Below are positions 1 to 9,298 of a stretch of DNA of 64,000 nucleotides, piece by piece (positions within the stretch are counted from its first letter, which is position 1; each line of letters begins with the position of its first letter). Made by a program: the position numbers and the translations under genes. The notes under the pieces are model-generated. The model ran no database searches. It saw nothing but the letters and a program-made list of their open reading frames with translations, and was not told the DNA's origin. Source of the stretch: Kangiella marina (GTDB lineage: Bacteria; Pseudomonadota; Gammaproteobacteria; Enterobacterales; Kangiellaceae); contig NZ_BAABFV010000002.1 in the NCBI RefSeq assembly GCF_039541235.1, forward strand, positions 1-64,000. Reading direction: 5' to 3'.

Positions 1-5
1 TTTTT

Positions 6-122
6 GCTTGGCGACCATAGAGAGTTGGAACCACCTGATCCCTTGCCGAACTCAGAAGTGAAACGACTCATCGCCGATGGTAGTGTGGGGCTTCCCCATG
101 TGAGAGTAGGTCATCGCCAAGC
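6..122 (+). rRNA. rrf: 5S ribosomal RNA
   Basis: The segment has 5S architecture. The 5' end GCTTGGCGA pairs with the 3' end TCGCCAAGC to form helix I, and the interior carries the conserved CCGAACTCAGAAGTGAAAC block. Length is about 117 nt, as expected. It is the last gene of an rRNA operon whose 23S and 16S genes lie before the window. A strong terminator follows directly. The exact mature ends may differ by one or two bases. Confidence 0.95.
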
Positions 123-133
123 GCTTAACGACG

Positions 134-166
134 AAAGCCCTAGCAGTAATGCTGGGGCTTTTTTTA
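134..166 (+). terminator. rRNA operon terminator
   Basis: An AAAGCCC...GGGCTTT stem with an AGCAGTAATGCT interior is followed by a run of T. It sits 12 nt after 5S and should end the rRNA transcript. Confidence 0.85.
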
Positions 167-278
167 TGCGTGGAACTTATTTGAAGTCGCTGCCATGTAT
201 AGACGATTGATAACATCGTCAAACGCTATATACTGCGCTGGCATTAACGACTTATTCGCCATATGTGACCGCAGGAAA

Positions 279-329
279 ACCTTTAGGTACCAGGCCCAGG
301 GAGCGGCCCCTCGGCATACCCTAAAAGGT
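279..329. repeat. Long imperfect hairpin downstream of the rRNA operon
   Basis: The arm beginning ACCTTTAGGTACC pairs imperfectly with the arm ending ATACCCTAAAAGGT around a short GC-rich loop, giving roughly 20 paired positions. It lies in the gene-free stretch between the 5S terminator and the helicase. No ORF or known RNA family was recognised. It may be a mobile palindromic unit or a structured remnant. Confidence 0.5.
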
Positions 330-330
330 A

Positions 331-385
331 CGTGAGCGCTTAACAACGAAGCCCTAGAACAATACTGGTTTTTTTGCATGGGAGT
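331..385 (+). repeat. Decayed second copy of the rRNA operon tail
   Basis: GAGCGCTTAACAACGAAGCCCTA followed by a T run and GCATGGGAGTTTA closely parallels the sequence just after 5S at 120-180 (AGCGCTTAACGACGAAAGCCCTA, T run, ATGCGTGGAACTTA). The terminator stem is broken in this copy. No convincing second 5S body is visible upstream. The remaining 386-615 stretch shows no gene. Confidence 0.6.
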
Positions 386-613
386 TTATGTCTGTAGCAA
401 AAGTTAATAAAAGTATGTTCAGGCTGAAGTAGCTCATAGTAATTTGGAATCATTGTATCGCGTGGTAAATAGGAAGGAGAGGCGATTGGATGCCTGACAG
501 GATGGTATTTAGATGGAGATGTAACATTACCCTAGATGGTAGGGAGCCGACGGCTAGAAATTAAGATGGTTTGGTTGCTGACTGTTTCTGACCGCTAGAC
601 GTTATTTCAAGTA

Positions 614-645
614 ATAAAAAAGACCTCTGATGAGGCCTTTTTAGT
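614..645 (-). terminator. Terminator of the DEAD-box helicase gene
   Basis: Read on the minus strand, AAAAGGCCTC-ATCA-GAGGTCTTTT forms a stem with one G-U wobble and is followed by a T run. On the plus strand the wobble becomes an A-C mismatch, so it fits best as the minus-strand terminator 14 bases past the helicase stop. Confidence 0.75.
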
Positions 646-659
646 AGAGTCATACTTTA

Positions 660-2450
660 TTAAGACTTAGGCTTACGCTTTTTAGCTTTGGGCTTGCCCT
701 TATCCTTTGACTTAGAGCTAGCTTTTCCTGAGCCCCCTTCTTGCTTACCAATCGGTGCTAGTTGCATGGGTTTACCGGCAACTCGGGCTTTAGCAAGAAT
801 TGATTGAACTTCTTTCGGCATACCCGCTGGAAGGTCGACCGTGGTGAATTCGTCAAACAAGTCGATACGACCGATGTATTCACTGTCTATGTCGGCTTCG
901 TTAGCGATAGCACCAACGATACTGCCAACTTTTACGTCATGATTACGTCCAAGCTCGATACGATAACGTTCCATTTCCACATCGGGATGATCGGCTAATG
1001 GTTGCGCTTGTGCAGAGAAAGTATTTTCACGACGAGGGCGTTCTTTACGGTCGCGTTTGTTCTTGCGACGAGAATCTCGATCATCATCCCAATCGCGACT
1101 ATCACGCTCGCGCCGTTCTTTTCGAGGCTTCTCTTTAAGTAATAGTTCGTCACCAGCTGCCATTTTAGCCAATGCAGCTGCTAGCTGTGGCCAATCCTGA
1201 TCATTATTTTCCACATACTTGTTGATGATGTCCAAGTAAAAGTCTAGGTCACTTGTTGCTAGCGTATCGCTAATCTTTTGTACAAAGCGATCAACACGTT
1301 GCTCGTTGATATCGGCAACTGTCGGCAAATGCATTTCTTCGATCGGTTGATTAGTGGCGCGCTCGATTGCTTTCAGCATACGCTTTTCACGATGCGCGAC
1401 AAATAAAATAGCATTACCTTCACGCCCTGCACGACCTGTTCTGCCGATACGGTGGACGTAGGATTCAGTGTCATAAGGAATGTCGTAGTTAATAACGTGA
1501 CTGATACGCTCAACGTCCAAACCACGGGCGGCAACGTCTGTTGCTAATAATACGTCAATTTTGCCACTTTTCAGCTTATCAACAATTTTTTCACGAGTGT
1601 TTTGCTGAATGTCACCATTTAATGCATCAGCTCTAAAACCACGAGCATTTAATTTTTCAGCAAGCTCCATGGTCGCACTTTTGGTGCGGACGAAGATAAT
1701 CATGCCGTCGAATTCTTCGGTTTCAAGAATTCGCGTCAGTGCATCCAATTTGTGTAAACCACTGACAAACCAGTAGCGTTGGCTGATGGTTTTAGCGGTT
1801 GAGGTTTTGGTCTCAATCTTTATGTGCTCAGGATCGTTCAAGTATTTTTGAGCAACTTTTTTGATTTGATTCGGCATGGTTGCAGAGAAAAGCGCAATCT
1901 GTCTCTGATCTGGGGTGTGTCCAAGGATCCACTCAACATCATCAATAAAGCCCATCCGAAGCATTTCGTCAGCTTCGTCTAAAACCAATGCTTTAAGGTT
2001 GTTGAGTTTTAGAGTACCACGGCGAATATGATCCATGACTCGGCCTGGTGTTCCGACTACCACCTGCGCGCCACGCTTCAACTGCTTTAGCTGAGTATCA
2101 TAGCGTTGGCCGCCATAAATAGGCAAAATCGTGAAGCGTTCCATGTGCTTAGCATAAGTTTGGCACGCCTCGGCCACCTGCAAAGCAAGCTCACGAGTCG
2201 GAGCTAGCACCAAGACCTGTGTTGTTTTGTCGTCAGTATCTATTTGAGAAAGCAAAGGCAATGCAAAAGCAGCCGTTTTACCGGTACCCGTTTGGGCTTG
2301 GCCTATAATGTCGCGTCCGGTCAACAAAACAGGAATACTGGCTTGTTGGATCGGAGATGGTTGTTCGTAGCCTACTTCTTGAATAGCTTTCAATACAGCA
2401 GGGGCGAGTTCCAGCTCAGAGAAGCTGGTCGGAATATGTTTAGATGTCAT
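660..2450 (-). CDS. deaD: ATP-dependent DEAD-box RNA helicase (DeaD/CsdA type)
   Basis: This 596-residue helicase unwinds RNA duplexes, probably in ribosome assembly and cold-related mRNA turnover as for CsdA. Visible motifs are the Q motif (about 28-40), the Walker A AQTGTGKT (52-59), PTRELAL, DEAD (158-161), SAT (189-191) and HRIGRTGR (333-340). A very basic Arg/Lys/Asp linker around 445-485 precedes a DbpA-type RNA-binding domain at about 490-560, then a Lys/Gly-rich tail. The domain order matches DeaD rather than the shorter RhlE or SrmB. It is a monocistronic minus-strand gene with a roughly 250-nt leader shared with no other gene. Its own terminator follows. Confidence 0.95.
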   Translation of the reverse strand: MTSKHIPTSFSELELAPAVLKAIQEVGYEQPSPIQQASIPVLLTGRDIIGQAQTGTGKTAAFALPLLSQIDTDDKTTQVLVLAPTRELALQVAEACQTYAKHMERFTILPIYGGQRYDTQLKQLKRGAQVVVGTPGRVMDHIRRGTLKLNNLKALVLDEADEMLRMGFIDDVEWILGHTPDQRQIALFSATMPNQIKKVAQKYLNDPEHIKIETKTSTAKTISQRYWFVSGLHKLDALTRILETEEFDGMIIFVRTKSATMELAEKLNARGFRADALNGDIQQNTREKIVDKLKSGKIDVLLATDVAARGLDVERISHVINYDIPYDTESYVHRIGRTGRAGREGNAILFVAHREKRMLKAIERATNQPIEEMHLPTVADINEQRVDRFVQKISDTLATSDLDFYLDIINKYVENNDQDWPQLAAALAKMAAGDELLLKEKPRKERRERDSRDWDDDRDSRRKNKRDRKERPRRENTFSAQAQPLADHPDVEMERYRIELGRNHDVKVGSIVGAIANEADIDSEYIGRIDLFDEFTTVDLPAGMPKEVQSILAKARVAGKPMQLAPIGKQEGGSGKASSKSKDKGKPKAKKRKPKS

Positions 2451-2671
2451 CAGAAATACCTTAATAATGCATGATGAGCAGAATGCTCAACGAAGCGTCG
2501 GTCAACTGATAAAACCCAACTAAAACCACAACTCGTTGCACAGAATATAAGAAAGGAAGTGCGTGCGACCATTGCTTCGATTGGCGGCGATTATACAGGT
2601 AAATGCAGAAAAGCGTTAGTTTTATTAATAAGTTTTGTTAGGCAAGGCTAGGCTTTACGGGAAAATAATAA

Positions 2672-2702
2672 GAAAGAAAAGGCAGGGGCTAGCCTGCCTT
2701 TA
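2672..2702 (-). terminator. Terminator of the amidohydrolase gene
   Basis: On the minus strand, AAAGGCAGG-CTAGCC-CCTGCCTTT is followed by a T-rich tail (TTCTTTCTTA). It lies immediately after the amidohydrolase stop and separates it from the helicase gene downstream. Confidence 0.8.
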
Positions 2703-2706
2703 AGCG

Positions 2707-4005
2707 TTACTGCTTGTAAACTTTGCCGTCTTTCATCACGAAAGTGACGTCTTGAAGTAGGGTAATATTATCAACTGGATTACCATCAACGGCGATAATA
2801 TCAGCAAGGTTGCCTTTTTTGATCACGCCTATCGTATTGTTTTTTAACAAATTAGCCGTGGTTACTGTGGCGCTTTGAATCGCTTCCATCGCTGGCATAC
2901 CAGCTTCTACCATATATTGGAATTCTTTTGCGTTATCGCCATGAGCAGACACACCGCTATCGGTTCCAAACGCTATTTTGACGCCATAATCATAAGCTTT
3001 AGCAAATGTTTGCTGAATTTTAGGGCCTACAGCGCGAGCTTTGGGACGGACAATCTCAGGAAAGAAACCATCAATCTCAGCTTTTTCGGCGACAAACTTA
3101 CCGGCAATAATAGTCGGTACATAATAAGTACCTTTCTTTTTCATCGCCTTCATCACTTTGTCTGACATGTAAGTACCATGTTCGATACTGGTGATACCGG
3201 CGTTAACGGCCCTAAGCATACCTTCTTCACCATGAGCGTGCGCGGCAACATGCATGTTGTAATCATTAGCGGTTTCTACTACTGAGCGAAGCTCTTCTTC
3301 GGTGAACTGGGGGTTTTGTCCACTTTTAGCCAGGCTAAGTACGCCGCCGGTTGCTGTGATCTTAATAAAGTCAGCACCGTCTTTGTAACGTTGACGAACC
3401 GCTTTGCGAGCCCCTTCAACGCTGTTAACGACGCCTTCTTTAGGACCCGGATCACCCATTAAATCTGCATTGGTGCCATTGGTCGGATCGGCATGGCCAC
3501 CTGTTGTGGCAAGAGACTTTCCGGCAGAGTAAATCCGTGGGCCATTAACAATGCCCTGATTAATCGCATTGCGCAAAGAAATCGTCACATTGTAGGAGTC
3601 GCCAGGGTTTCTAACGGTGGTAAAGCCTGCCATTAGAGTCTTCATACCAAAGTCTTGAGCTCTAAAGGCCAAGTCCGCCGGATTTAAGGTAAAGCCGTCA
3701 ATGTAGGACTTTGGATTCATTTCACCGTCTAAGTGAACGTGCATATCCATCAAGCCAGGTAGGCATGTCTTATCACTTAAATCGATCAACTTAACGCCAG
3801 TTGGACGCTTAGTCTCAACTGCGCTTATGGTGTTACCCGTCACTTCAATAAAGCGCTGGTTGAGCATCTCGCCTTCCGCGGTATCGATCACATTACCGCA
3901 ATGCAGCCAGGTGCTCGTCGTTTGGGCTGGAGCTGCGCTCAGTAAATGGGGCGCAGTGATTAAACTTAGGATTGCTACAAGCTTAAGTGATGAGGGTATG
4001 GTCAT
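2707..4005 (-). CDS. Secreted metal-dependent amidohydrolase (imidazolonepropionase/prolidase-like)
   Basis: The 432-residue protein belongs to the amidohydrolase superfamily subgroup that includes imidazolonepropionase-like and Xaa-Pro/Xaa-Arg dipeptidases. A Sec signal peptide (about residues 1-25, ending LLSAAPA) predicts export. Metal-ligand motifs are visible: HVH in [10 protein letters not shown] (89-91), a lysine in [11 protein letters not shown], histidines in AAHAHGEEG and SIEHGTY, and the aspartate in IAFGTDSG. The start is supported by GAGGT six bases upstream. It is divergent from murB. The substrate cannot be read from sequence; a dipeptidase or cyclic amide hydrolase in the periplasm is most likely. 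Confidence 0.85.
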   Translation of the reverse strand: MTIPSSLKLVAILSLITAPHLLSAAPAQTTSTWLHCGNVIDTAEGEMLNQRFIEVTGNTISAVETKRPTGVKLIDLSDKTCLPGLMDMHVHLDGEMNPKSYIDGFTLNPADLAFRAQDFGMKTLMAGFTTVRNPGDSYNVTISLRNAINQGIVNGPRIYSAGKSLATTGGHADPTNGTNADLMGDPGPKEGVVNSVEGARKAVRQRYKDGADFIKITATGGVLSLAKSGQNPQFTEEELRSVVETANDYNMHVAAHAHGEEGMLRAVNAGITSIEHGTYMSDKVMKAMKKKGTYYVPTIIAGKFVAEKAEIDGFFPEIVRPKARAVGPKIQQTFAKAYDYGVKIAFGTDSGVSAHGDNAKEFQYMVEAGMPAMEAIQSATVTTANLLKNNTIGVIKKGNLADIIAVDGNPVDNITLLQDVTFVMKDGKVYKQ

Positions 4006-4135
4006 ATCTACCTCGATTCATTGTTATCATAGATTGCTTAATCTAACGGTAAAGCGTGTCGGTAGCAAATCCAGAGTGATATTTTTTTAGAGGAGTCACT
4101 AGGCTAAAGCAAATAGTATTTCGAGAAGCTTCTGC

Positions 4136-4141
4136 TACAAT
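4136..4141 (+). promoter_or_regulatory. Putative -10 element for the murB operon
   Basis: TACAAT lies 35 nt before the murB start in the divergent spacer. No good -35 hexamer is visible at 16-18 nt, so the call is weak. Confidence 0.3.
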
Positions 4142-4176
4142 GCCCAACAGTAATAATTGTTCTAGGATTTGGCCGT

Positions 4177-5190
4177 ATGGCGCAATCATTAGCCGCGTTT
4201 AATACATTTGGTGTGGAAGCCACGTGTGACAATTTATTCCGCTTTACTTCTGAGCAAGAAATTCAGGATTGGTTAGCGGGAATGCCCATTCCCCCTAAAG
4301 AGTTCTTTGTGCTTGGCGGCGGCAGTAACCTGCTATTACTGGGGCATGTTCCGCTAACGTTTTTAAAGGCGGATATTCAAGGGGTCGATTATCAAGAGAG
4401 TGGCGATGAGGTACTAGTGACCGCAGGTGCAGGAGTGAACTGGCACGATTTGGTGCTGGATTCCATCGATAAGGGCTATGCTGGTTTGGAAAATTTATCT
4501 TTGATTCCCGGTAACGTTGGCGCCGCGCCGATACAGAATATTGGAGCTTATGGGGTTGAGCTGGAGCAGCTTTTTGTATCACTGAATGCGGTCGACTTAT
4601 TCAGTGGTGAAAAGCGAGTTTTTGAGCATGAAGCGTGTGAGTTTGCTTATCGTGACAGCGTGTTTAAGCAACGCCATCGTGGGCAATACATGATTACGTC
4701 TGTTACCTTGAGGTTGAGGAAGAAACCAGAGTTAGTGCTTACTTATGGGCCGTTGTCCGCGTTAAAAGACCGTTGCGACGAGTTAACGCCGGCTGATGTC
4801 AGTAACGAAGTGATTCGGATCCGTCAAAGTAAGCTTCCTGATCCCCAAAAATTGGGTAATGCGGGTTCATTTTTTAAAAACCCCGTTATTAGTAAGAAAG
4901 CGTTTAAAAGGCTACAAACAAACTATCCTGAGGTTGTGGCTTACCCGGTGGACGATTCTCATATGAAACTTGCCGCCGGTTGGTTGATCGATCAGTGTGG
5001 ACTCAAAGGTTATCGCCAAGGTGATGCTGGTGTCCATCAGCAGCAAGCATTAGTGTTGGTGAATCATGGCGATGCCAGTGGTCGTGATATTGTGCAACTG
5101 GCTGGACACGTGCGGGATACGGTACTGGCTAAATTTGAGGTTCGTTTAGAGCCAGAAGTTTGGATCATTGGTGAGCAAGATATTTTTTAA
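4177..5190 (+). CDS. murB: UDP-N-acetylenolpyruvoylglucosamine reductase MurB
   Basis: MurB performs the NADPH- and FAD-dependent reduction that makes UDP-N-acetylmuramic acid, in the cytoplasmic stage of peptidoglycan synthesis. At 337 residues it matches the type I (E. coli-like, 342 aa) enzyme. The FAD-binding GGGSN is at 47-51, the IPGNVGAAPIQNIGAYG block near 110-125, and GSFFKNP with the catalytic serine near 230. The C-terminus contains AAGWLIDQCGLKG and EPEVWIIG as in type I enzymes. It begins a murB-birA-coaX unit, with birA 17 nt downstream. Confidence 0.97.
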   Translation: MAQSLAAFNTFGVEATCDNLFRFTSEQEIQDWLAGMPIPPKEFFVLGGGSNLLLLGHVPLTFLKADIQGVDYQESGDEVLVTAGAGVNWHDLVLDSIDKGYAGLENLSLIPGNVGAAPIQNIGAYGVELEQLFVSLNAVDLFSGEKRVFEHEACEFAYRDSVFKQRHRGQYMITSVTLRLRKKPELVLTYGPLSALKDRCDELTPADVSNEVIRIRQSKLPDPQKLGNAGSFFKNPVISKKAFKRLQTNYPEVVAYPVDDSHMKLAAGWLIDQCGLKGYRQGDAGVHQQQALVLVNHGDASGRDIVQLAGHVRDTVLAKFEVRLEPEVWIIGEQDIF

Positions 5191-5207
5191 GGCAGCGTGG
5201 CGTATTT

Positions 5208-6179
5208 ATGGCATCACAAAAAGAACAGCAACTGATTGAAATCATAAATATTTTATCAAAAGGTGGCTTTTATTCTGGGCAAGCGATTGCAGAGAAGCTG
5301 GAAGTTAGCCGAGCCTACGTTTGGAAGCTTATTCAGCAGCTGCAAGAATTTGGGCTTGGAATCGAGTCCGTGACAGGTCGCGGGTATTGTTTGGAATATC
5401 CGGTGGAGTTACTGGATGAGCAAGCTTTGAAGCAAGCTTTGCAACTGTCGAAGATGGAGCTGAGACTGATTACTGACTCAACCAATGAAGCGCTAAAAGG
5501 TGATGGTTTTGAGCATAACAAACTTGTCGTTGCTGAATATCAGTCCGCAGGACGTGGTCGCCGTGGCCGACAGTGGGTGTCGCCGCTGGCGAGTAACCTT
5601 TACTGGTCGTTGGGTTGGAAAACCCAGTTGCCGGTGCAGCAGTTGGGCGGACTCAGCCTGGTTGTTGGGTTAGCGATTGTTAGCGCACTTGAGCGTTTTG
5701 GCGTTAGTGGAGTAGAAGTTAAGTGGCCAAATGATATTCGTTTCCAAGGTCGTAAGCTGGGTGGAATATTAGTAGAGCTTTCAGGTGACATGGTGGGGGG
5801 CTTGAATGTCATTATAGGTGTAGGAATGAATGTGCACATGGCAAGCTCTGCGGCAGGAGGAATCGAGCAGGAATGGATTAATCTACAAGAGCTGAAAAAA
5901 GACATCAGCCGGCAACAGCTTTTAATCGACGTCATTGAGCAACTGCAAAGCCATTTGAAGCAGTTTGCGGAAGGAGGCTTTGAATCCTTCATTGAGCATT
6001 GGCGTGATGTTGATGAGTGCTTCAATAAAAAGATCGCCATTGTGCAAGGCGAGGAGGTGATTAATGGCGTTGGTGCTGGCGTGGATAATAATGGTGCCTT
6101 GTTGTTACAAACCGGCAAAGGCATTAAGCCGATTTATGCAGGTGAGGTGAGCTTGCGATTTCGAGAAGGAGTACATTAA
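5208..6179 (+). CDS. birA: Biotin-[acetyl-CoA-carboxylase] ligase and biotin repressor BirA
   Basis: BirA activates biotin as biotinyl-AMP and attaches it to the biotin carboxyl carrier protein. An N-terminal winged helix (about 1-65, including the GQAIAEKLEVSRAYVWK helix-turn-helix) means it can also act as a biotin-responsive repressor. The catalytic domain shows the GRGRRGRQW biotinyl-AMP loop (115-122) and KWPNDI near 173. The small C-terminal SH3-like domain is present. The murB-birA adjacency is the classical gammaproteobacterial arrangement. Its stop overlaps the coaX start by one base, suggesting translational coupling. Length 323 aa is normal. Confidence 0.96.
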   Translation: MASQKEQQLIEIINILSKGGFYSGQAIAEKLEVSRAYVWKLIQQLQEFGLGIESVTGRGYCLEYPVELLDEQALKQALQLSKMELRLITDSTNEALKGDGFEHNKLVVAEYQSAGRGRRGRQWVSPLASNLYWSLGWKTQLPVQQLGGLSLVVGLAIVSALERFGVSGVEVKWPNDIRFQGRKLGGILVELSGDMVGGLNVIIGVGMNVHMASSAAGGIEQEWINLQELKKDISRQQLLIDVIEQLQSHLKQFAEGGFESFIEHWRDVDECFNKKIAIVQGEEVINGVGAGVDNNGALLLQTGKGIKPIYAGEVSLRFREGVH

Positions 6180-6991
6180 TGTTTCTGCTGATTGATCAGG
6201 GGAATAGCCGATGTAAGTACCTACTTACGGAAGCGCTTGGAGATATTAAAGCTGTTGATTCAGGAAGTTGGGAGAATCAAGACTTCGATACGGCTAGTTG
6301 GAAAGGTTTGCTAGCGCCTTTTCAGGCGAAAGGAATTGGTCGAGTCTTAGTCAGCAGCGTGGCTGGTCAGGCGCGTAAAGAATGGTTTGGGGCTTTATGC
6401 CATGAGGTTCTTGGTATTTGGCCTGAGTTTGCTGAGTCCGGTGAGTCCTATGTTTCTACATCATCCGTAACCTTGAGTAATTGCTATGACACGCCGCAAG
6501 CGCTGGGGGTGGATCGATGGCTGGCGATGATTGCGGTTAGTGAGCGAGTGACGAGGGAGTTTATAGTCATTGACGCCGGCACAGCGATCACGACTGACTG
6601 GGTCAATCACAAGGGACAACATCAAGGCGGGCATATTATTCCGGGTGGGCGAATGCTGCAACAGAGTTTGCTTGGTCAAACCGGCGGCATTGCCTGGAGC
6701 GCAAAGCATGATTCGACGGCCAAGGGTGAGTTGCTTGGTGAGAACACCTCGGCAGCGGTGGCACTGGGCGCTGAGACTATGATAAAAGGGTATTGCTATC
6801 AGGTGATGAAGGACGTCGTCAATGAGTCCTCGGGTAAACAACTGTCTGTATTGGTTACCGGCGGTGATGGGCCGTTTGTTACTGAGTGCTTGCAGCGGGT
6901 GGTTGAGGATATGCCGCTTGCTTGTCGGGTTGAGTATCAGCCGAATTTGGTTATTGAAGGCTTAAGCCATTGGTTTTCGTTGAATAATTAA
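6179..6991 (+). CDS. coaX: Type III pantothenate kinase CoaX
   Basis: CoaX phosphorylates pantothenate in the first step of coenzyme A synthesis. It is an ASKHA-fold enzyme recognised by the N-terminal phosphate loop DQGNSRCKY (6-14), GVDRW (110-114), DAGTAITTD (132-140) and a GGHIIPGG motif. At 270 residues it has the usual length. It overlaps birA by one base in a TAATG junction. The birA-coaX pairing is common in gammaproteobacteria that lack the CoaA type. No recognisable terminator follows directly; the next transcription signal is the tRNA promoter. Confidence 0.95.
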   Translation: MFLLIDQGNSRCKYLLTEALGDIKAVDSGSWENQDFDTASWKGLLAPFQAKGIGRVLVSSVAGQARKEWFGALCHEVLGIWPEFAESGESYVSTSSVTLSNCYDTPQALGVDRWLAMIAVSERVTREFIVIDAGTAITTDWVNHKGQHQGGHIIPGGRMLQQSLLGQTGGIAWSAKHDSTAKGELLGENTSAAVALGAETMIKGYCYQVMKDVVNESSGKQLSVLVTGGDGPFVTECLQRVVEDMPLACRVEYQPNLVIEGLSHWFSLNN

Positions 6992-7051
6992 ACAATTTAG
7001 CGACAGAAGTAAAAAAAATGACCATATCCCCAAAAAAAGTTAAAAAAAGCA

Positions 7052-7080
7052 TTGCCAAAGCTAAATCAGATCGCTAAAAT
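7052..7080 (+). promoter_or_regulatory. Strong sigma70-type promoter for tRNA-Thr(TGT)
   Basis: TTGCCA (7052-7057) and TAAAAT (7075-7080) are separated by exactly 17 nt. A GC-rich CCGCCC stretch follows, as expected for a stringently controlled stable-RNA promoter. The tRNA begins 57 nt downstream. Confidence 0.75.
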
Positions 7081-7136
7081 TCCGCCCACTTAACGACATA
7101 GCCCAAGGCTAGTTAAATAAAGCGTCATTAAGTAAC

Positions 7137-7212
<76 letters not shown>

Positions 7213-7218
7213 TTATTT

Positions 7219-7246
7219 TAAAGGGTTGCGTAAGCAGCCCTTTTTA
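7219..7246 (+). terminator. Terminator after the first tRNA-Thr
   Basis: AAAGGGTTGC-GTAA-GCAGCCCTTT is a 10-bp stem with one G-U wobble, followed by five T. It lies 7 nt past the CCA end and should release tRNA-Thr as its own transcript. Confidence 0.8.
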
Positions 7247-7305
7247 AATGTAAGTATCGGTTCTAATGAAGGTTCTTTATTAAGACTCATTGCTAAGATA
7301 AATAC

Positions 7306-7334
7306 TTGCATTTTCTCCAGCAAATTGGCATTAT
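7306..7334 (+). promoter_or_regulatory. Possible promoter for the tRNA-Tyr-Gly-Thr-tufB unit
   Basis: TTGCAT and CATTAT are 17 nt apart, followed by a GC-rich GCGCGCTCGC stretch and the tRNA-Tyr gene 38 nt later. The -10 is imperfect. Support also comes from the terminator upstream, which would require a new start here. Confidence 0.45.
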
Positions 7335-7371
7335 GCGCGCTCGCTTTGAGCAACGATGATGTTCAAATCTT

Positions 7372-7455
7372 GGAGGGGTTCCCGAGCGGCCAAAGGGATC
7401 AGACTGTAAATCTGACGCGAAAGCTTCGGAGGTTCGAATCCTCCCCCCTCCACCA
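7372..7455 (+). tRNA. tRNA-Tyr (anticodon GTA)
   Basis: An 84-nt type II tRNA with a long variable arm (CGCGAAAGCTTCG). The acceptor arm is GGAGGGG/CCCCTCC, the anticodon loop is CTGTAAA with GTA, and CCA is encoded. It starts the second part of the tRNA-tufB cluster. Confidence 0.96.
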
Positions 7456-7621
7456 AATTATTTCATCCTGCCTCTAGCCTAAGTCACTGAAAAGTGAAGA
7501 AAATTGGCTGGATGAAAGCTTGGTTACACTATAGGTTAATCAAGCTAATATCGTTCTTGGTGCAAGTGTAAACTTACTTGAGTTTACTAGTTAGCATAAT
7601 AGTAACGGTAATCAGTTGAGC

Positions 7622-7695
<74 letters not shown>

Positions 7696-7699
7696 AATT

Positions 7700-7775
<76 letters not shown>

Positions 7776-7935
7776 GGCTTTGTCGTTCTTGCAGGCTTGA
7801 TTCTTTATCAATCCAACAAGTTGGGCAAAATTTAGGGTGCGAGGGTACTAGTACGCCTGATTCTTTAGACGTACAACCCGGTGACACCCGTTTTAATATT
7901 GGAACTTAAAACGCGGAATTTCCGGGAGGCTTAAA

Positions 7936-9126
7936 ATGGCTAAAGAAAAATTTGAACGTAATAAGCCGCACGTAAACGTTGGTACTATTGGTCACGTTGA
8001 CCACGGTAAAACGACTTTAACGGCGGCGATTTGTACAGTACTAGCAGACGTATACGGCGGTGCGGCACAAGCATTTGCTGATATTGATAACGCTCCAGAA
8101 GAGCGTGAGCGTGGTATTACCATCGCGACATCACACGTTGAGTACGAAACACCAGCACGTCACTACGCCCACGTAGACTGCCCAGGCCACGCTGACTATG
8201 TTAAAAACATGATCACAGGTGCTGCACAGATGGACGGTGCGATTTTGGTATGTTCAGCAGCAGACGGCCCGATGCCACAAACACGTGAGCACATCTTGTT
8301 GTCACGTCAGGTAGGTGTCCCGAAGATTGTTGTGTTCTTGAACAAATGCGACATGGTTGATGACGAAGAGTTACTAGAATTGGTTGAAATGGAAGTTCGT
8401 GAACTTCTAGATCAGTACGAATTCCCAGGTGACGACACGCCAATCATCCGTGGTTCAGCGTTGAAAGCACTAGAAGGCGACCAAGGTGCTTTGGGTAAAG
8501 AAGCGATTGTTGCTTTAGGTGAAGCTCTAGATACTTACATTCCAGAGCCAGAGCGTGCGATTGACAAGCCATTCTTGTTACCGATTGAAGACGTATTCTC
8601 GATTTCAGGTCGTGGTACGGTAGTGACAGGCCGTGTTGAGAGCGGTGTTGTTAAAGTTGGTGAAGAGATTGAAATCGTCGGTATCAAAGATACCACGAAG
8701 ACGACAGTAACGGGCGTAGAGATGTTCCGTAAGCTGCTTGACCAAGGTGAAGCAGGCGATAACGTTGGTGTACTACTACGTGGTACGAAGCGTGACGAAG
8801 TTGAGCGTGGTCAAGTATTGGCACACACAGGTACTATCACTCCTCACACACGTTTCGAAGCAGAAGTGTACGTATTGTCGAAAGATGAAGGTGGTCGTCA
8901 TACGCCATTCTTCAAAGGCTACCGTCCACAGTTCTACTTCCGTACAACCGACGTAACGGGTGCTTGTGAATTACCAGAAGGCGTAGAGATGGTTATGCCT
9001 GGTGATAACATCAAGATGGACGTTACTTTGATTGCACCGATTGCGATGGACGAAGGTTTACGCTTCGCGATTCGTGAAGGTGGCCGTACAGTAGGTGCGG
9101 GCGTTGTTTCTAAGATTCACGAGTAA
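7936..9126 (+). CDS. tufB: Elongation factor Tu (copy B, tRNA-linked)
   Basis: EF-Tu delivers aminoacyl-tRNA to the ribosome as a GTP complex. The 396-residue product shows GHVDHGKT (19-26), [12 protein letters not shown] and the three-domain layout of the family. It encodes the same protein as the copy at 25247 and differs only by scattered silent bases. It is placed behind tRNA-Tyr-Gly-Thr as in E. coli tufB, with GGGAGG nine bases before the start. The 3' end is odd: the last 21 bases reappear downstream after a 114-bp insertion. Confidence 0.98.
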   Translation: MAKEKFERNKPHVNVGTIGHVDHGKTTLTAAICTVLADVYGGAAQAFADIDNAPEERERGITIATSHVEYETPARHYAHVDCPGHADYVKNMITGAAQMDGAILVCSAADGPMPQTREHILLSRQVGVPKIVVFLNKCDMVDDEELLELVEMEVRELLDQYEFPGDDTPIIRGSALKALEGDQGALGKEAIVALGEALDTYIPEPERAIDKPFLLPIEDVFSISGRGTVVTGRVESGVVKVGEEIEIVGIKDTTKTTVTGVEMFRKLLDQGEAGDNVGVLLRGTKRDEVERGQVLAHTGTITPHTRFEAEVYVLSKDEGGRHTPFFKGYRPQFYFRTTDVTGACELPEGVEMVMPGDNIKMDVTLIAPIAMDEGLRFAIREGGRTVGAGVVSKIHE

Positions 9127-9261
9127 GCTTAGATATTAGGAGTTTTTTGTCCCGACTCTGGGATAGGCGAGCTCCGCTCGCAGGCGTTGGCAGGGTATTG
9201 CTCCCAGCTCAACCCTGCACTTCCGACATCCTTGTCGGTCGTTTCTAAAATCCACGAGTAA
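9106..9261 (+). repeat. 21-bp direct repeat of the tuf 3' end flanking the insertion
   Basis: The first copy (9106-9126) is GTTTCTAAGATTCACGAGTAA and the second (9241-9261) GTTTCTAAAATCCACGAGTAA, two differences in 21. The second copy and the following 60 bases match the tufA end and terminator (26417-26497) with a single mismatch. Confidence 0.85.
9127..9240. mobile_element. 114-bp hairpin-rich insertion between the tufB stop and its terminator
   Basis: Sequence absent after tufA. It carries three small inverted repeats: GCGAG/CTCGC (9167-9181), GCAGGGT/ACCCTGC (9190-9218) and CCGACA/TGTCGG (9223-9238). It is bounded by direct repeats of the tuf 3' end (9106-9126 and 9241-9261). No ORF is present. 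It resembles a small non-autonomous palindromic element; the family was not recognised. Confidence 0.65.
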
Positions 9262-9298
9262 TTTTGGATTTAGTTACATCACAAGCTGAAAAGCTATT

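Noticed and set aside
200..275. Second 5S rRNA gene upstream of the decayed tail
   Set aside because: No helix I pairing and no CCGAACTCAG core; only the post-5S tail is recognisable.
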